Counted from the stretch's first letter, positions 40,912 through 50,261 are shown. The stretch is 64,000 nucleotides of DNA from Mycobacterium sp. 1245111.1 (GCF_001673405.1 NZ_LZLV01000034.1:1-64000), one strand, 5' to 3'. Notes: generated by a model from the letters alone, not told the origin. Made by a program: numbers and translations.

Positions 40912-41358
40912 ATGGCCCGTCGCAGCGGTGGTCCACGAGATCGCCGATCACACAACATCATTAACGCGATGGGCGGAAATGCGGCCGCCAGCATGATGCT
41001 GGTTGCGGTATTGACCCTTGTGGGCGCCGCTTCGACCGGGTGCAATCACACCATCGGCGGCGTGGCTGTCGTGCATCCCGGCGGTACCGGCTTTGCGACC
41101 GACGACCCTGACGGCAACGGCGGCGACGGCGCGCCCGGTGACAATGGCAACGGCGGTGCGGGTGGCAAAGGCGGTAAGGGCGGAGCTGGCGGCCACGGAG
41201 GTGCCGGCGGCCGGGGCGGCAACGGCGGGAATGGCGGCCAGGGCGGGTCGGGTGGCATGCCCGGTCAGGGCGGCCAGGGCGGCGCCGGTGGCCCCGGTGG
41301 CGCGCCCGGTCAGCCTGGAGAGCCCGGCCAACCAGGAGAGCCCGGCCAACCAGGCTGA
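40912..41358 (+). CDS. Short lipoprotein with Gly-rich and collagen-like tail
   Basis: 148 residues from the ATG at 40912, with ATGGAGGTAG upstream. The leader has a basic start (MARRSGGPRDRRSHN), a hydrophobic core (MMLVAVLTLVGAA) and a possible lipobox ASTGC at about residues 40-44. After about 20 residues the protein is only Gly-rich: [30 protein letters not shown], and finally Gly-x-Pro/Glu triplets (GQPGEPGQPGEPGQPG), which are collagen-like. Its PGRS-like composition and its place in the same island as the large PGRS protein suggest a surface role. The lipobox is imperfect (Ser at -3), so it may be a normal signal peptide. Confidence 0.7.
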   Translation: MARRSGGPRDRRSHNIINAMGGNAAASMMLVAVLTLVGAASTGCNHTIGGVAVVHPGGTGFATDDPDGNGGDGAPGDNGNGGAGGKGGKGGAGGHGGAGGRGGNGGNGGQGGSGGMPGQGGQGGAGGPGGAPGQPGEPGQPGEPGQPG

Positions 41359-41414
41359 GGTCGGCGGCGTCAGGCTCGGGCCGGGCTCTGCACGCGCGAG
41401 GGATCGTGAGGAAG

Positions 41415-42326
41415 ATGACCAGCCCAGTCGACAGTGACAAATTCGCCCGTGCGAAGCGCGAAGGCCTGCCCGCCAAGGACATCGGCCGACTATTGCTGCG
41501 CTGTGACGACCGGCCCGGTCTGGTGGCGGCGGTCAGCACGTTCCTAGCTCAGGCGGGCGCCAACATCGTCTCGTTGGATCAGCACTCAACCGAGCAGTCC
41601 GGTGGAATGTTCATGCAGCGCACCGTCTTTCATCTGCCGGGGTTGGCCGCTGCACGAGACGATCTGGCTCGCGACTTCGCCGGGCAGGTTGCCGAGAAGT
41701 TCGGGATGGACTTCCGGCTTACCGAGGCGGCCAAGCCCAAACGAGTTGCCATCATGGCGTCGACCGAGGACCACTGCCTGCTAGATCTGTTGTGGCGCAA
41801 CCGTCGGGGCGACCTTGGCATGTCGGTGGTGATGGTGATCGCCAACCATCCCGACCTGGCCGACCAGGTCCGCCCGTTCGGCACACCGTTTGTTCACATC
41901 CCGGCACACAAGGACATTCGCGAACAGGCCGAGCAACGTCAGCTCGACTTGTTGCGGGGCAACGTCGATCTCGTGGTATTGGCCCGCTACATGCAGATCC
42001 TCACTCCGCAGTTCCTGGAGCAATTGGGCTGCCCGATGATCAACATCCACCATTCCTTCCTGCCGGCGTTCATCGGCGCAGCCCCCTACCGGCGGGCCAA
42101 AGAGCGGGGGGTCAAGCTGGTCGGCGCGACCGCGCATTACGTAACCGCTGACCTCGACGAGGGCCCGATCATCGAGCAGGACGTCGTGCGGGTCGATCAT
42201 CGCCACGGCGTCGACGACCTCGTGCGTTTGGGCGCCGACGTCGAACGGGCCACGCTGTCTCGCGCTGTGCGGTGGCACTGCGAGGACCGCGTCGTCCAAT
42301 ACGGCAACCAGACCGTGATCTTTTGA
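41415..42326 (+). CDS. purU: Formyltetrahydrofolate deformylase
   Basis: 303 residues. An N-terminal ACT domain (RLLLRCDDRPGLVAAVSTFL) is followed by the formyltransferase-fold catalytic domain with NIHHSFLPAFIGA (substrate loop; His and Asn active site), GATAHYVTADLDEGPIIEQD and VRVDHRHGV. It hydrolyses 10-formyl-THF to THF and formate, balancing one-carbon units. The start at 41415 is preceded closely by GAGGAAG; a GTG at 41406 is an alternative. In M. tuberculosis I recall purU at a distant locus (Rv2964), so its place here is part of the accessory island. Confidence 0.93.
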   Translation: MTSPVDSDKFARAKREGLPAKDIGRLLLRCDDRPGLVAAVSTFLAQAGANIVSLDQHSTEQSGGMFMQRTVFHLPGLAAARDDLARDFAGQVAEKFGMDFRLTEAAKPKRVAIMASTEDHCLLDLLWRNRRGDLGMSVVMVIANHPDLADQVRPFGTPFVHIPAHKDIREQAEQRQLDLLRGNVDLVVLARYMQILTPQFLEQLGCPMINIHHSFLPAFIGAAPYRRAKERGVKLVGATAHYVTADLDEGPIIEQDVVRVDHRHGVDDLVRLGADVERATLSRAVRWHCEDRVVQYGNQTVIF

Positions 42327-42447
42327 ATCGATATCTTTCCTGGCCGCCGCGGACATCGACTAGATAACCGCGCGAGCCCAGCAAAGCTGCTACTTTATCG
42401 GCACTATTCATCGCCGCGGCGCGGTCGGGGTGCACGAAGGGTTGCGC

Positions 42448-43059
42448 ATGAGTTCAGTGCTGCTGGTGCTCGCCGCGGTGTTGTTCATCGCCGCAGTCGC
42501 CGTCTTCATCGTCGCGTTACGTCGCCCTAAGACTCCGCGCGGCAGCGGCCGCGAGGATCCGCTCGCGTTCGCCACCGCGGCACCGCAATTCGGGCCCCGC
42601 CAGCTCGGCCCTGGCGCGATCGTCAGCCACGGCGGCGTCGACTACGTGGTGCGCGGCTCGGTCACCTACCGCCAGGGCCCGTTCGTCTGGTGGGAACACC
42701 TATTGGAAGGCGGCGACGAGCCGATCTGGTTCAGCGTCGAAGACGACGACGGTCGGCTCAAACTGGCGATGTGGACGGCCCGCAAGGACCTGCAGTTGCA
42801 GCCGGGCGGCCAGCATGTGGTCGACGGCGTGACTTACCACGAATCAGAGCGCGGCCATGCCGGCTACACCACCGAGGGCACGACCGGACTGCCGCCCGGC
42901 GGCGACATGGACTTCGTCGACTACGTCAATGCCGATGAGACCGCCCTGTTGTCCTTCGAGCGCTGGGCGCCGGAAACACCCTGGGAGGTATCGACCGGCA
43001 AAGCCGTGCTGGCCGGCGAACTCACCGTGTACCCGGCACCGCCGCCGGCATCCGAGTAG
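42448..43059 (+). CDS. DUF4178 membrane-anchored protein (Rv2597-like)
   Basis: 203 residues from the ATG at 42448; a GTG at 42430 is possible. One N-terminal membrane segment (VLLVLAAVLFIAAVAVFIVAL) precedes a DUF4178 domain (GPGAIVSHGGVDYVVRGSV, WWEHLLEGGDEPIWFSVED). The function of DUF4178 is unknown. It is the first gene of a conserved run DUF4178-DUF2617-DUF4247-DUF350-SpeE, which suggests a shared envelope-linked role. Confidence 0.85.
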   Translation: MSSVLLVLAAVLFIAAVAVFIVALRRPKTPRGSGREDPLAFATAAPQFGPRQLGPGAIVSHGGVDYVVRGSVTYRQGPFVWWEHLLEGGDEPIWFSVEDDDGRLKLAMWTARKDLQLQPGGQHVVDGVTYHESERGHAGYTTEGTTGLPPGGDMDFVDYVNADETALLSFERWAPETPWEVSTGKAVLAGELTVYPAPPPASE

Positions 43060-43071
43060 GGACCGTCATCC

Positions 43072-43566
43072 GTGCCCCTCCACTATCTGTCGGTCACCCC
43101 TGTCGACGTCCGCGGTTCCGAGCTCGGGCTTGCCCTGAACACACCCGCTCCGCTCCCCCTGGCGGCGTGCCGTCTGGCTCATCCCGACGGCGGGATACTG
43201 GTCCTGGGCGTCTTGGGCGCATCGCACGTCGTCACCGTCGAGCATCCGAATAGCGTGTTCTCCGAACAGGTCTCGTGTGACCTCGAAGGCGAGCTTCCCG
43301 AATCCAGCCAGGCCGCCGGATACCATCTCGAGTCGAGCATGGACCTGCACGACGAGTCCGCGTTCCGTGATCTCGCCGACCGACTGCGCGCGCGTTGTGC
43401 CACCGAGAACGGTTGGCTCGGCGGCACATTCCCGGGCGACGACGCCGCGCTGACCGCGCTTGCCGCCGAGCCGGACGGGCCGGGTTGGCATTGGCAGACC
43501 TGGCACCTCTACCCCGCCGAAGTTGGCGGAACCGTCGTCTACACCAGCAGCCGATGGCGCCCATGA
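43072..43566 (+). CDS. DUF2617 protein (Rv2598-like)
   Basis: 164 residues from a GTG, the same length as I recall for Rv2598. No membrane segment or signal is seen. The DUF2617 pattern is visible (LALNTPAPLPLAACRLAH, GVLGASHVV near the start and WHWQTWHLYP, VVYTSSRW at the end). The function is unknown. It lies 12 bp after the DUF4178 gene and overlaps the next start by four bases (ATGA), so expression is coupled. Confidence 0.85.
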   Translation: MPLHYLSVTPVDVRGSELGLALNTPAPLPLAACRLAHPDGGILVLGVLGASHVVTVEHPNSVFSEQVSCDLEGELPESSQAAGYHLESSMDLHDESAFRDLADRLRARCATENGWLGGTFPGDDAALTALAAEPDGPGWHWQTWHLYPAEVGGTVVYTSSRWRP

Positions 43567-43994
43567 GCCGCGGCGGAATGTTCGTGATGGCGTTCGGGCT
43601 GGCCGCCTCCGCCTTGCTCAGCCTGATCTTCGGGATATCCCTGCAGCACAAAGACATTCGTTCTTATATCGCGTCGCACTACCACGAATATTCCCGCGAT
43701 GCCGGCGGCGCCCGATATCTGTGCACGGGCTCGCCCGCCCAGACGGCCAACACCCTGATCGGCTACCAGAACCCGGCCGCGCACGCCTCCAACAGCGGCA
43801 CCGAATACCTGCGCTATGACGACGCGATCGTCTCGGTCGGCGCCGACGGGACGCATCCATGCAGCATCCGCGTCGAGGACTTGGCCGCCGGCTACAGCCA
43901 CGGCTCGTTCATCTTCCTCGGTCCCGGGTTCTACCCCGGGTCTCCGTCACACGGATCGGGCGGCAGCACCGGCGGCCCGGGCGGAACAAAATGA
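43563..43994 (+). CDS. DUF4247 exported/membrane protein (Rv2599-like)
   Basis: 143 residues. An N-terminal hydrophobic segment (MFVMAFGLAASALLSLIFGI) serves as a signal anchor. The DUF4247 core follows (DIRSYIASHY, ARYLCTGSPAQTANTL, GTEYLRYDDAIVSV) with two cysteines that may pair outside the membrane. The C-terminus is Gly/Ser-rich. It overlaps the upstream gene by four bases. Confidence 0.82.
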   Translation: MSRGGMFVMAFGLAASALLSLIFGISLQHKDIRSYIASHYHEYSRDAGGARYLCTGSPAQTANTLIGYQNPAAHASNSGTEYLRYDDAIVSVGADGTHPCSIRVEDLAAGYSHGSFIFLGPGFYPGSPSHGSGGSTGGPGGTK

Positions 43995-44018
43995 CCTGCA
44001 GAAGAAGGAGATTCAGTC

Positions 44019-44474
44019 ATGTATCTAGCCGTTGAGTTGGGCTCCATCGACCTCAATCCGGTCTTCCAAGGGGCACTGGCCACCATTTCCTACTTCCTGG
44101 TCGGCACGGCCGTCCTCGTCCTCGGCTTCACTGTCGTCGACGTGCTGACCCCGGGAAAGCTGCGACAGCTCGTATTCATCGACCGTCGCCCCAATGCGGT
44201 GATCCTCGCCTGCGCCAACTACATCGCGGTGGCCGCCGTCGTCATCTGCGCGATTACCAGCAGCTACCGACAACTCGGTCAGGGGCTCATCGGGGTAGCC
44301 ATCTACGGGATCATCGGCGTCATCTTGCAAGGCGTCGCCATTTTGGCCATGCACTTCGTGATACCGGGCGATTTCCACGAACACATCGACGAGCCAGAAT
44401 TGCACCCGGCGGCGTTCGCCACCGCCGTGATGCTGCTGGCCGTGGGAGGAGTGACCGCTGCCGCGCTGACATGA
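44019..44474 (+). CDS. DUF350 membrane protein (Rv2600-like)
   Basis: 151 residues with four membrane segments ([78 protein letters not shown]). It matches DUF350, a small integral membrane family. AGAAGGAG precedes the ATG. It overlaps the SpeE-like gene by four bases. Confidence 0.88.
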   Translation: MYLAVELGSIDLNPVFQGALATISYFLVGTAVLVLGFTVVDVLTPGKLRQLVFIDRRPNAVILACANYIAVAAVVICAITSSYRQLGQGLIGVAIYGIIGVILQGVAILAMHFVIPGDFHEHIDEPELHPAAFATAVMLLAVGGVTAAALT

Positions 44475-46030
44475 CATCGACTGAGCAGCAGCCCGATCCG
44501 GCCCAGGAGCTATCTACCCGCTGGCGCGCAGTCCTGCTCGCCGCGGTGGCCGCGTGTGCGGCCTGCGGCATCATCTACGAGCTGGCCCTACTGACGCTGT
44601 CGACCAGCCTGAACGGCGGCGGCATCGTCGCCACCTCACTGATCGTCGCCGGCTACATCGCCGCGCTGGGCGCCGGCGCCCTACTGGTCAAGCCGTTACT
44701 GCCCTGGGCAGCAATCACTTTCGTCACGGTCGAAGCCCTGCTGGCCATTATCGGCGGGTTGTCCGCCGCGGCGCTGTACGTGATGTTCTCGTTCATCGGT
44801 GGCTCCCTGCTGATGCTCGCGGTGGGCACGGCACTGATCGGCGCACTGGTCGGCGCCGAGGTACCGCTGTTGATGACGCTGTTGCAGCAGGGACGGACCG
44901 CGGGTGCCACCGACACCGGCAGGACGCTGGCCAACCTCAACGCCGCCGACTACCTGGGTGCGCTGATCGGTGGACTGGTGTGGCCGTTCGTGCTGCTGCC
45001 CCACCTCGGCATGATCCGCGGCGCCGCGGCCACCGGCATCATCAATCTGGTTGCCGCGGCGGTCGTTTCGATCTTCCTGCTGCGACGAGTGGTGACCTTG
45101 CGGCAGCTGCTGACGGGGCTGGCCGCGCTGGGCCTGGCACTTGCACTGCTTGCCACCCTCTTGGCGCGAGCCCAGGACATCGAAACCACCAGCCGCCAGA
45201 GGCTTTACGCCGACCCGATCATCGCTTTCCGACAGTCGGCGTACCAGGAAATCGTCGTCACCCGCCGCGGAAACGACATGCGGCTCTACCTCGACGGCGG
45301 CCTGCAATTCTCGACCCGCGACGAGTACCGCTACACCGAAAGCCTGGTCTATCCCGCGCTCGGCGCCGGGGCCCACTCGGTGCTGGTACTGGGCGGCGGC
45401 GATGGTCTGGCGGCGCGTGAACTGCTGCGCTCCCCCGCCGTCGACAATATCGTGCAAGTCGAACTCGACCCGGCCGTCATCGAATTAGCCCGCACCACAA
45501 TGCGTTCCGCCAACAGTGGATCGCTGGACAATCCCCGGGTGCACATCGTGACCGCCGACGCCATGACTTGGCTGCGCGCCGCGAAGGCGCCGTCGTTTGA
45601 CGCCGTCATCGTCGACCTGCCCGACCCCGACACACCGGTGCTGGGCCGGCTGTATTCCACCGAGTTCTACGCGCTGGTGTCGCGCGTGCTCACACCCGGC
45701 GGATTGATGGTGGTGCAATCGGGCAGCCCATACTCGACCCCAATCGCGTTCTGGCGGACCATTTCCACTGTCACCGCAGCAGGTTACGCGGTCACGCCGT
45801 ACCACGTGTACGTCCCGACGTTCGGCGACTGGGGGTTCGCCCTGGCACGACGGGGCGACACGGCGCCGCGACCCGCGGTTCCCCGCGACGCGCCGCCACT
45901 GCGCTTCCTCAACCCGTCGGTCCTCGACGCTGCAACGGTTTTCGCACCCGACGTGCAACGCCGAACGCTGGAGCCGTCGACGCTGGAACACCCGCGCGTC
46001 GTCGAAGACATGCGCCACGGCTACGACTAA
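44471..46030 (+). CDS. speE: Membrane-fused spermidine synthase-like protein (Rv2601-like)
   Basis: 519 residues. The first 230 hold about seven membrane segments. The C-terminal domain is spermidine-synthase-like: [36 protein letters not shown] (nucleotide loop), VQVELDP-type region, [11 protein letters not shown] and [12 protein letters not shown]. Typical members move aminopropyl groups from decarboxylated SAM to polyamines. In actinobacteria the membrane-fused forms have not been proven to make spermidine, so the substrate is uncertain. Last gene of the five-gene overlapping run. Confidence 0.88.
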   Translation: MTSTEQQPDPAQELSTRWRAVLLAAVAACAACGIIYELALLTLSTSLNGGGIVATSLIVAGYIAALGAGALLVKPLLPWAAITFVTVEALLAIIGGLSAAALYVMFSFIGGSLLMLAVGTALIGALVGAEVPLLMTLLQQGRTAGATDTGRTLANLNAADYLGALIGGLVWPFVLLPHLGMIRGAAATGIINLVAAAVVSIFLLRRVVTLRQLLTGLAALGLALALLATLLARAQDIETTSRQRLYADPIIAFRQSAYQEIVVTRRGNDMRLYLDGGLQFSTRDEYRYTESLVYPALGAGAHSVLVLGGGDGLAARELLRSPAVDNIVQVELDPAVIELARTTMRSANSGSLDNPRVHIVTADAMTWLRAAKAPSFDAVIVDLPDPDTPVLGRLYSTEFYALVSRVLTPGGLMVVQSGSPYSTPIAFWRTISTVTAAGYAVTPYHVYVPTFGDWGFALARRGDTAPRPAVPRDAPPLRFLNPSVLDAATVFAPDVQRRTLEPSTLEHPRVVEDMRHGYD

Positions 46031-46038
46031 TCCTTCTA

Positions 46039-46101
46039 CGCCGAGATCGACGCTAGCGTGAGAAAGCGCGAGACAGCTCCTCGCTAACGTCGATTTCGGC
46101 G
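46039..46101. repeat. Imperfect 20-bp inverted repeat between convergent genes
   Basis: Arms 46039-46058 and 46082-46101 pair at 18 of 20 positions, both exceptions being G-T type. The 23-bp loop reads TGAGAAAGCGCGAGACAGCTCCT in two parts across 46059-46081. It lies between speE and yebC, which converge. It may act as a bidirectional terminator or be a short dispersed palindromic element. Confidence 0.65.
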
Positions 46102-46111
46102 ATGCGGGAGA

Positions 46112-46867
46112 TTAGTCCTCGTCGAGCGCGGCGAGCACCTCGTCGGACAGATCGACATTAGTCCAGACGTTCTGCACGTCGTCGCTATCCTCCAGCGCGT
46201 CAACCAATTTGAAGACCTTGCGCGCACCGTCGACGTCGACCGGCACGCTGACCGAGGGCTGGAAGCTCGCCTCGGCGGAGTCGTAGTCGATGCCGGCGTC
46301 CTGCAGGGCGGTCCGCACCGCAACCAGATCGGTTGGCTCGGAGACGACTTCGAAGCTCTCGCCCAAGTCGCTGACGTCCTCAGCGCCGGCCTCCAGCACG
46401 GCGGCGAGGACGTCGTCCTCGGTCAGGCCGTTCTTTTCCAGCGTCACCACGCCCTTGCGGGAGAACAGGTAAGACACCGATCCTGGGTCGGCCATGTTGC
46501 CGCCGTTGCGGGTCATCGCCACCCGCACCTCGCCGGCCGCGCGGTTGCGGTTGTCGGTCAGGCACTCGATGAGCACCGCGACGCCGTTCGGCCCGTAGCC
46601 CTCGTACATGATCGTCTGGTAGTCGGCGCCGCCGGCCTCTTCGCCGGCGCCCCGCTTGCGGGCCCGCTCGATGTTGTCGTTGGGCACCGATGTCTTTTTC
46701 GCCTTCTGGATGGCGTCGTACAGGGTCGGGTTGCCCGCGGGGTCACCGCCACCGGTTCGCGCCGCAACCTCGATGTTCTTGATCAGCCGGGCGAATTCCT
46801 TGCCGCGGCGCGCGTCCTTGACGGCCTTTTGGTGCTTGGTGGTGGCCCACTTGGAATGGCCGCTCAT
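46112..46867 (-). CDS. YebC/PmpR family regulatory or translation factor
   Basis: 251 residues. It starts [23 protein letters not shown], the family signature (GHSKWxxIKxxK), and continues with [20 protein letters not shown]-type motif seen here as [10 protein letters not shown], and VPLVPVDV-like C-terminus. YebC proteins are transcription regulators in some bacteria, and some have recently been tied to translation of proline-rich stretches. It corresponds to Rv2603c. In M. tuberculosis it stands next to pdxT; here about 4.7 kb of extra genes separate them. Confidence 0.95.
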   Translation of the reverse strand: MSGHSKWATTKHQKAVKDARRGKEFARLIKNIEVAARTGGGDPAGNPTLYDAIQKAKKTSVPNDNIERARKRGAGEEAGGADYQTIMYEGYGPNGVAVLIECLTDNRNRAAGEVRVAMTRNGGNMADPGSVSYLFSRKGVVTLEKNGLTEDDVLAAVLEAGAEDVSDLGESFEVVSEPTDLVAVRTALQDAGIDYDSAEASFQPSVSVPVDVDGARKVFKLVDALEDSDDVQNVWTNVDLSDEVLAALDED

Positions 46868-46925
46868 CAGCTGTTACCTCTTCTGTCGCTCATAATTCGC
46901 CTGCCGAGTCTACGTGGCGGTTCGC

Positions 46926-47537
46926 TTACGGCGTCTTCGCGGCACCGAGCCTGACCAGCGGCAAGAAAATCTCGTCGACGATCTCTTCGATCACTTCGTC
47001 GGCGACCGGCTTCAATGTCATCATCAGCTCGTAACGGAACAGCTCGACGGGTACCCGCGCGACGCGGTCGCTGACCTGGCCGGCCCGAATCTCACCCCGC
47101 GCAACGGCACGGGCCATCACCTCGTCGAGCATCGCATCGCGACCGCCCTGAACGAAGGCCCCGAGTTCGGCGAGGTTGGTGTTGGCGTCGCGGTAGAACC
47201 CGCCGAGCTGGGTGAACACCAGCATGGCCAGCCGCACCCGCAGCTTGTTGGCCAGTTTCAGCAGCCCGATCACGTCACCGCGCAGACTCCCGGTGTCCGG
47301 CGCATCGACGAATTCCGTCTTGACGTACTGCGTCAGGGTGGCCACCACCAGGTCCTGCTTGCTCGGCCACCGCCGATACAGCACCGCCCGACTGGTCCCC
47401 GCGCGCGTCGCCACCGCATCCATCGTCAGCTCGTCGTACCCGCGCTCGGTCAGCTCCTCCCACGCCGCATCGAGCAACGCGGTTTCCAGCGCCTCACCAC
47501 GTCGGCGCTGCGGCGGCGCCCCTTCTTTAAGAGACAT
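46926..47537 (-). CDS. TetR family regulator
   Basis: 203 residues. The N-terminal helix-turn-helix is AAWEELTERGYDELTMDAVATRAGTSRAVLYRRWPSKQD in pieces at about 24-63; the ligand domain follows and is helical. It is divergent from the FAD monooxygenase gene, with a palindrome between the two starts (47571-47587), so it probably represses both. A C-terminal TetR_C-type fold (LAELGAFVQGGRDAML) suits a small lipophilic ligand. Confidence 0.92.
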   Translation of the reverse strand: MSLKEGAPPQRRRGEALETALLDAAWEELTERGYDELTMDAVATRAGTSRAVLYRRWPSKQDLVVATLTQYVKTEFVDAPDTGSLRGDVIGLLKLANKLRVRLAMLVFTQLGGFYRDANTNLAELGAFVQGGRDAMLDEVMARAVARGEIRAGQVSDRVARVPVELFRYELMMTLKPVADEVIEEIVDEIFLPLVRLGAAKTP

Positions 47538-47570
47538 TGCGTTTCCTATCCGCTCGCGCTAAGGTCCGTT

Positions 47571-47587
47571 AGATACACATCGTATCT
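47571..47587. promoter_or_regulatory. Candidate TetR operator
   Basis: AGATAC-ACATC-GTATCT: perfect 6-bp arms with a 5-bp spacer, flanked by partly matching bases, in the 69-bp gap between the TetR gene and the monooxygenase gene. Typical position for a TetR operator. Confidence 0.7.
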
Positions 47588-47606
47588 TATCGAGGGAAGG
47601 GTTTTG

Positions 47607-48719
47607 ATGCGGATTCTGGTTGCAGGCGCCGGCATGGCCGGACTCAGCGCGGGCATCACGCTCGGCGCCACCGGCCACGACGTCACCATCGTCGAGCGCG
47701 CGAATCATCTGCGGGTGAACGGGTCTCCGATCGACATCCGCGGCGCGTCGCTGGAGGTCGCCGAGAAGATGGGCGTTCTCGACGCGATTCGCGCTCGCCG
47801 CGTGGACATGAGCGAACGCGTCGAGTTCGTCGGTCGCAACGGTGAGCTGCTCGCCGAGATGCCCGACAGCGAATTCAACGACTCCCTCGACGACACCGAG
47901 ATCCCCCGCGAAGATCTCGCCGCCGTACTGCGCGAAGCCCTGAATCCGGCCACCGCGCTGCGCTTCGGCGAATCGATCGTCGAACTGCGCGACGACGGCG
48001 ACGGTGTCGACGTGCGTTTCGCCTCCGGTGAGCGGCAGCGCTACGACGTGGTAGTCGGCGCGGACGGGATGCACTCCGCGACCCGTGGGCTGGTGTTCGG
48101 GCCCGAGGACCGGTACTTGCGCCATCTCGGCTTCTACGTGGCGCTGGCCGACCTACCCGGCCACGTGCAGGCCGATCGCCGCAACCCGATGTACAACGTC
48201 CCAGGCCGCATGGCGGGCATCGCGACCTATCGCGATAAGGCGTTGGCGGTGTTCATGTTTCGCTCGTCCTGGATTGACTACGACTACCACGATCTGAACG
48301 CACAGAAGCAGATCCTGCGCGACGCCTTCGACGGTCACACCGAATGGAAGATCCCCGAACTCCTGGACGCGGCCTCGCGAGACGACGAGCTCTACTTCGA
48401 CTCCGTCAGCCAGATCCATCTGCCGTGCTGGCACGGCGGCCGGGTGGTGTTGGTCGGCGACTCGGCCTACTGCGCGTCACCGTTGTCGGGCCGCGGGACG
48501 AGCCTGGCGATGACCGGCGCTTGGCTGCTCGCCGAGGCATTGAGCGACCACCCCAACGATGTCGCCGCCGCGTTCGATCAGTATGAGCGCGAACAGCTTC
48601 CACACGTCACCTACGCGCAGGGCACCGCAGGCCCCGGCGGCGATGTGCTCGTCCCGGCCACCCAGTCGGACATCGATGCTCGCAATCAACAATTGCGCGG
48701 CACCGTCGGGTCGATATGA
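47607..48719 (+). CDS. FAD-dependent monooxygenase
   Basis: 370 residues from the ATG at 47607, with GAGGGAAGG about nine bases upstream. The FAD dinucleotide loop is ILVAGAGMAGLSAGITLG, the second motif is VVVGADGMHSATR (DG motif), and the third is RVVLVGDSAYCASPLSGRG (GD motif). This is the PHBH/aromatic hydroxylase class. The substrate is unknown; a TetR partner and its position suggest a drug- or xenobiotic-modifying enzyme. A longer open frame back to 46914 is rejected because it runs through the TetR gene. Confidence 0.9.
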   Translation: MRILVAGAGMAGLSAGITLGATGHDVTIVERANHLRVNGSPIDIRGASLEVAEKMGVLDAIRARRVDMSERVEFVGRNGELLAEMPDSEFNDSLDDTEIPREDLAAVLREALNPATALRFGESIVELRDDGDGVDVRFASGERQRYDVVVGADGMHSATRGLVFGPEDRYLRHLGFYVALADLPGHVQADRRNPMYNVPGRMAGIATYRDKALAVFMFRSSWIDYDYHDLNAQKQILRDAFDGHTEWKIPELLDAASRDDELYFDSVSQIHLPCWHGGRVVLVGDSAYCASPLSGRGTSLAMTGAWLLAEALSDHPNDVAAAFDQYEREQLPHVTYAQGTAGPGGDVLVPATQSDIDARNQQLRGTVGSI

Positions 48720-48726
48720 TCGCCGC

Positions 48727-49431
48727 GTGCGTCATAGCGGCTCAGGCGGAGACGGGACGAATCATTCGTGGGTAGTACGAGCGGCCGCACTGTGCGCCGT
48801 CACAGTTGCCACGCTGTGCGTGCTGTCACCATCCGCCCATGCCACCAATATCCCTCCGGGACGGATAGTTTCGCTGATCCCATCCGACGACGAGGTGAGC
48901 CAATATGTTGGCCTGCCGGTCACGCAAGCGGGCCCGGTCGGCGTACGGCCCCGGGCACCCGATCACCTGGATGAGCGCGACGACTGCCGGGTGCTCACGT
49001 ACACCAACACCGTCGATGTGTTCGGCACGGACTACTCCGCATTCCGCAGCCAAGTGTGGACGTATCAGCCCGACGCAGATCAAATGTACGTAAGCCAGGC
49101 TGTAGGCACGTTCGCCAGCACAGCCAACGCAGTAGATCGCTTCAACGCGGTCTACAACCCCAACCTTTTCCACACCTGCGACCATGCGCAGATGCGCGGG
49201 ATCCCGATGCATCCCGGCATCTCGGTCGAACTCTACGACTTCAAGCTCAACGACGTTGTCATGATGTGGACGCTGGCGAGCAAGTACTACGGGCAGTACA
49301 CCGGGTACAACACCGTCGTGGTCGCCTGGCACCTCGCCAACGTCATCGCGATATCAAGCGTCGGACAGCAGGGCAATCCGGCTCAGGCGGTCAAGCGGCT
49401 GACCGATCACATTCTCGATCGCGTTGGCTGA
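48727..49431 (+). CDS. Secreted protein with PknH-ectodomain-like fold, reduced cysteine set
   Basis: 234 residues from the GTG at 48727, seven bases after the FAD-gene stop. A signal peptide (AAALCAVTVATLCVLSPSAHA) is cleaved before TNIPP. The mature part has the pattern of PknH-type sensor domains: a start with LIPSDDEVSQYVGLPV, DDCRVLTYTN, then FRSQVW, FHTCDHAQM and a late LVVVAW-like helix. Two of the usual four cysteines are seen (DDC, HTC); the later pair found in both neighbouring paralogues is missing together. Function unknown, possibly ligand binding outside the cell. Confidence 0.75.
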   Translation: MRHSGSGGDGTNHSWVVRAAALCAVTVATLCVLSPSAHATNIPPGRIVSLIPSDDEVSQYVGLPVTQAGPVGVRPRAPDHLDERDDCRVLTYTNTVDVFGTDYSAFRSQVWTYQPDADQMYVSQAVGTFASTANAVDRFNAVYNPNLFHTCDHAQMRGIPMHPGISVELYDFKLNDVVMMWTLASKYYGQYTGYNTVVVAWHLANVIAISSVGQQGNPAQAVKRLTDHILDRVG

Positions 49432-49439
49432 CAACCCGA

Positions 49440-50261
49440 TCAGGCGTCGGGGAACCAGATCAGCATCCGGTCGGTGAGCTGAGCGGCGGCCGCGGCTCCG
49501 CGATCGCCGCGCTCACACACCGAGGCGTACACCACGACGTTGCTTTTCAGCCGGGCCTCGTACCCGCAGCTCCAATCGGTCGGTTGGCCCCCGTTGAGTT
49601 GGACCCGACTCCAACGCGCGGTGGCGCCGTCGACACTGGAAACGTCGAAACGCCACGTGATTTGCGTGTTGTTGTCGCGCGGGTTGTTGACGGCCACCGA
49701 GTTGCAGTTCGTCAGAGCCGGCGGGAAGGCGGCGGCGAATGCGCGACGCGCGGCTTCGGGGTCCTCGTAAGACCCGGCGCCCTGCCCGACGACGTGGTCG
49801 GCGTTGTCTTCGGCGTTTTTCTGTTGCGCGCCTTTATAGGCGGTCCAATCTCGGCCGTAGTCGTGAACCGTCGGCCCGAACAGCACGGCGCATGACGAGC
49901 GGTCGCCCAAATCGATTGCCGGCGCGGGCTGATTGAACAGCTTCTCGAAGCCGAGCGGCGAACCGACCATCGGTCCCGACACGTCGGGCGGCACTAACAA
50001 AGTGCGCAGGCGGTCCGGCGTGACCAACGGCGGCGGAACGGGTTTCGCGGATGCGCTGGCCGACGGTGGGCCGCTGGGTGCGAGCGCGTCGGACGTCTGG
50101 CCCTTCGCGGTGTCCGTCGGTGCCGGAAGGCGGACCGGCGCGGGGCTGGCGCCCGGTCCCGAGTGCGAACAACCCACGCTCAGCACGGCCGCGAACCCGA
50201 TGGAGACGACGCCGACAAGGACACGTTTCATCGGGTGCGCATCTACGCGATCGGCCCGCAT
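49440..50261 (-). CDS. Lipoprotein with PknH-ectodomain-like domain
   Basis: 273 residues from the ATG at 50261, one base overlapping the upstream stop (TGATG); a second ATG at 50231 is also plausible. The lipobox LSVGC lies near residue 32. A Pro/Ala/Ser-rich linker precedes a PknH-type sensor domain (LRTLLVPPDVSGPMVG, SSCAVLF, LTNCNSV, WSCGYEAR, ASVCERG). Four cysteines are in the usual places for two disulfides. It faces out from the membrane. Paralogue of the next gene and of 48727-49431. Confidence 0.78.
   Translation of the reverse strand: MRADRVDAHPMKRVLVGVVSIGFAAVLSVGCSHSGPGASPAPVRLPAPTDTAKGQTSDALAPSGPPSASASAKPVPPPLVTPDRLRTLLVPPDVSGPMVGSPLGFEKLFNQPAPAIDLGDRSSCAVLFGPTVHDYGRDWTAYKGAQQKNAEDNADHVVGQGAGSYEDPEAARRAFAAAFPPALTNCNSVAVNNPRDNNTQITWRFDVSSVDGATARWSRVQLNGGQPTDWSCGYEARLKSNVVVYASVCERGDRGAAAAAQLTDRMLIWFPDA

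Noticed and set aside
46914..47606. Upstream extension of the FAD monooxygenase frame
   Set aside because: It runs antisense through the TetR gene; the ATG at 47607 with its ribosome site begins exactly at the FAD loop.
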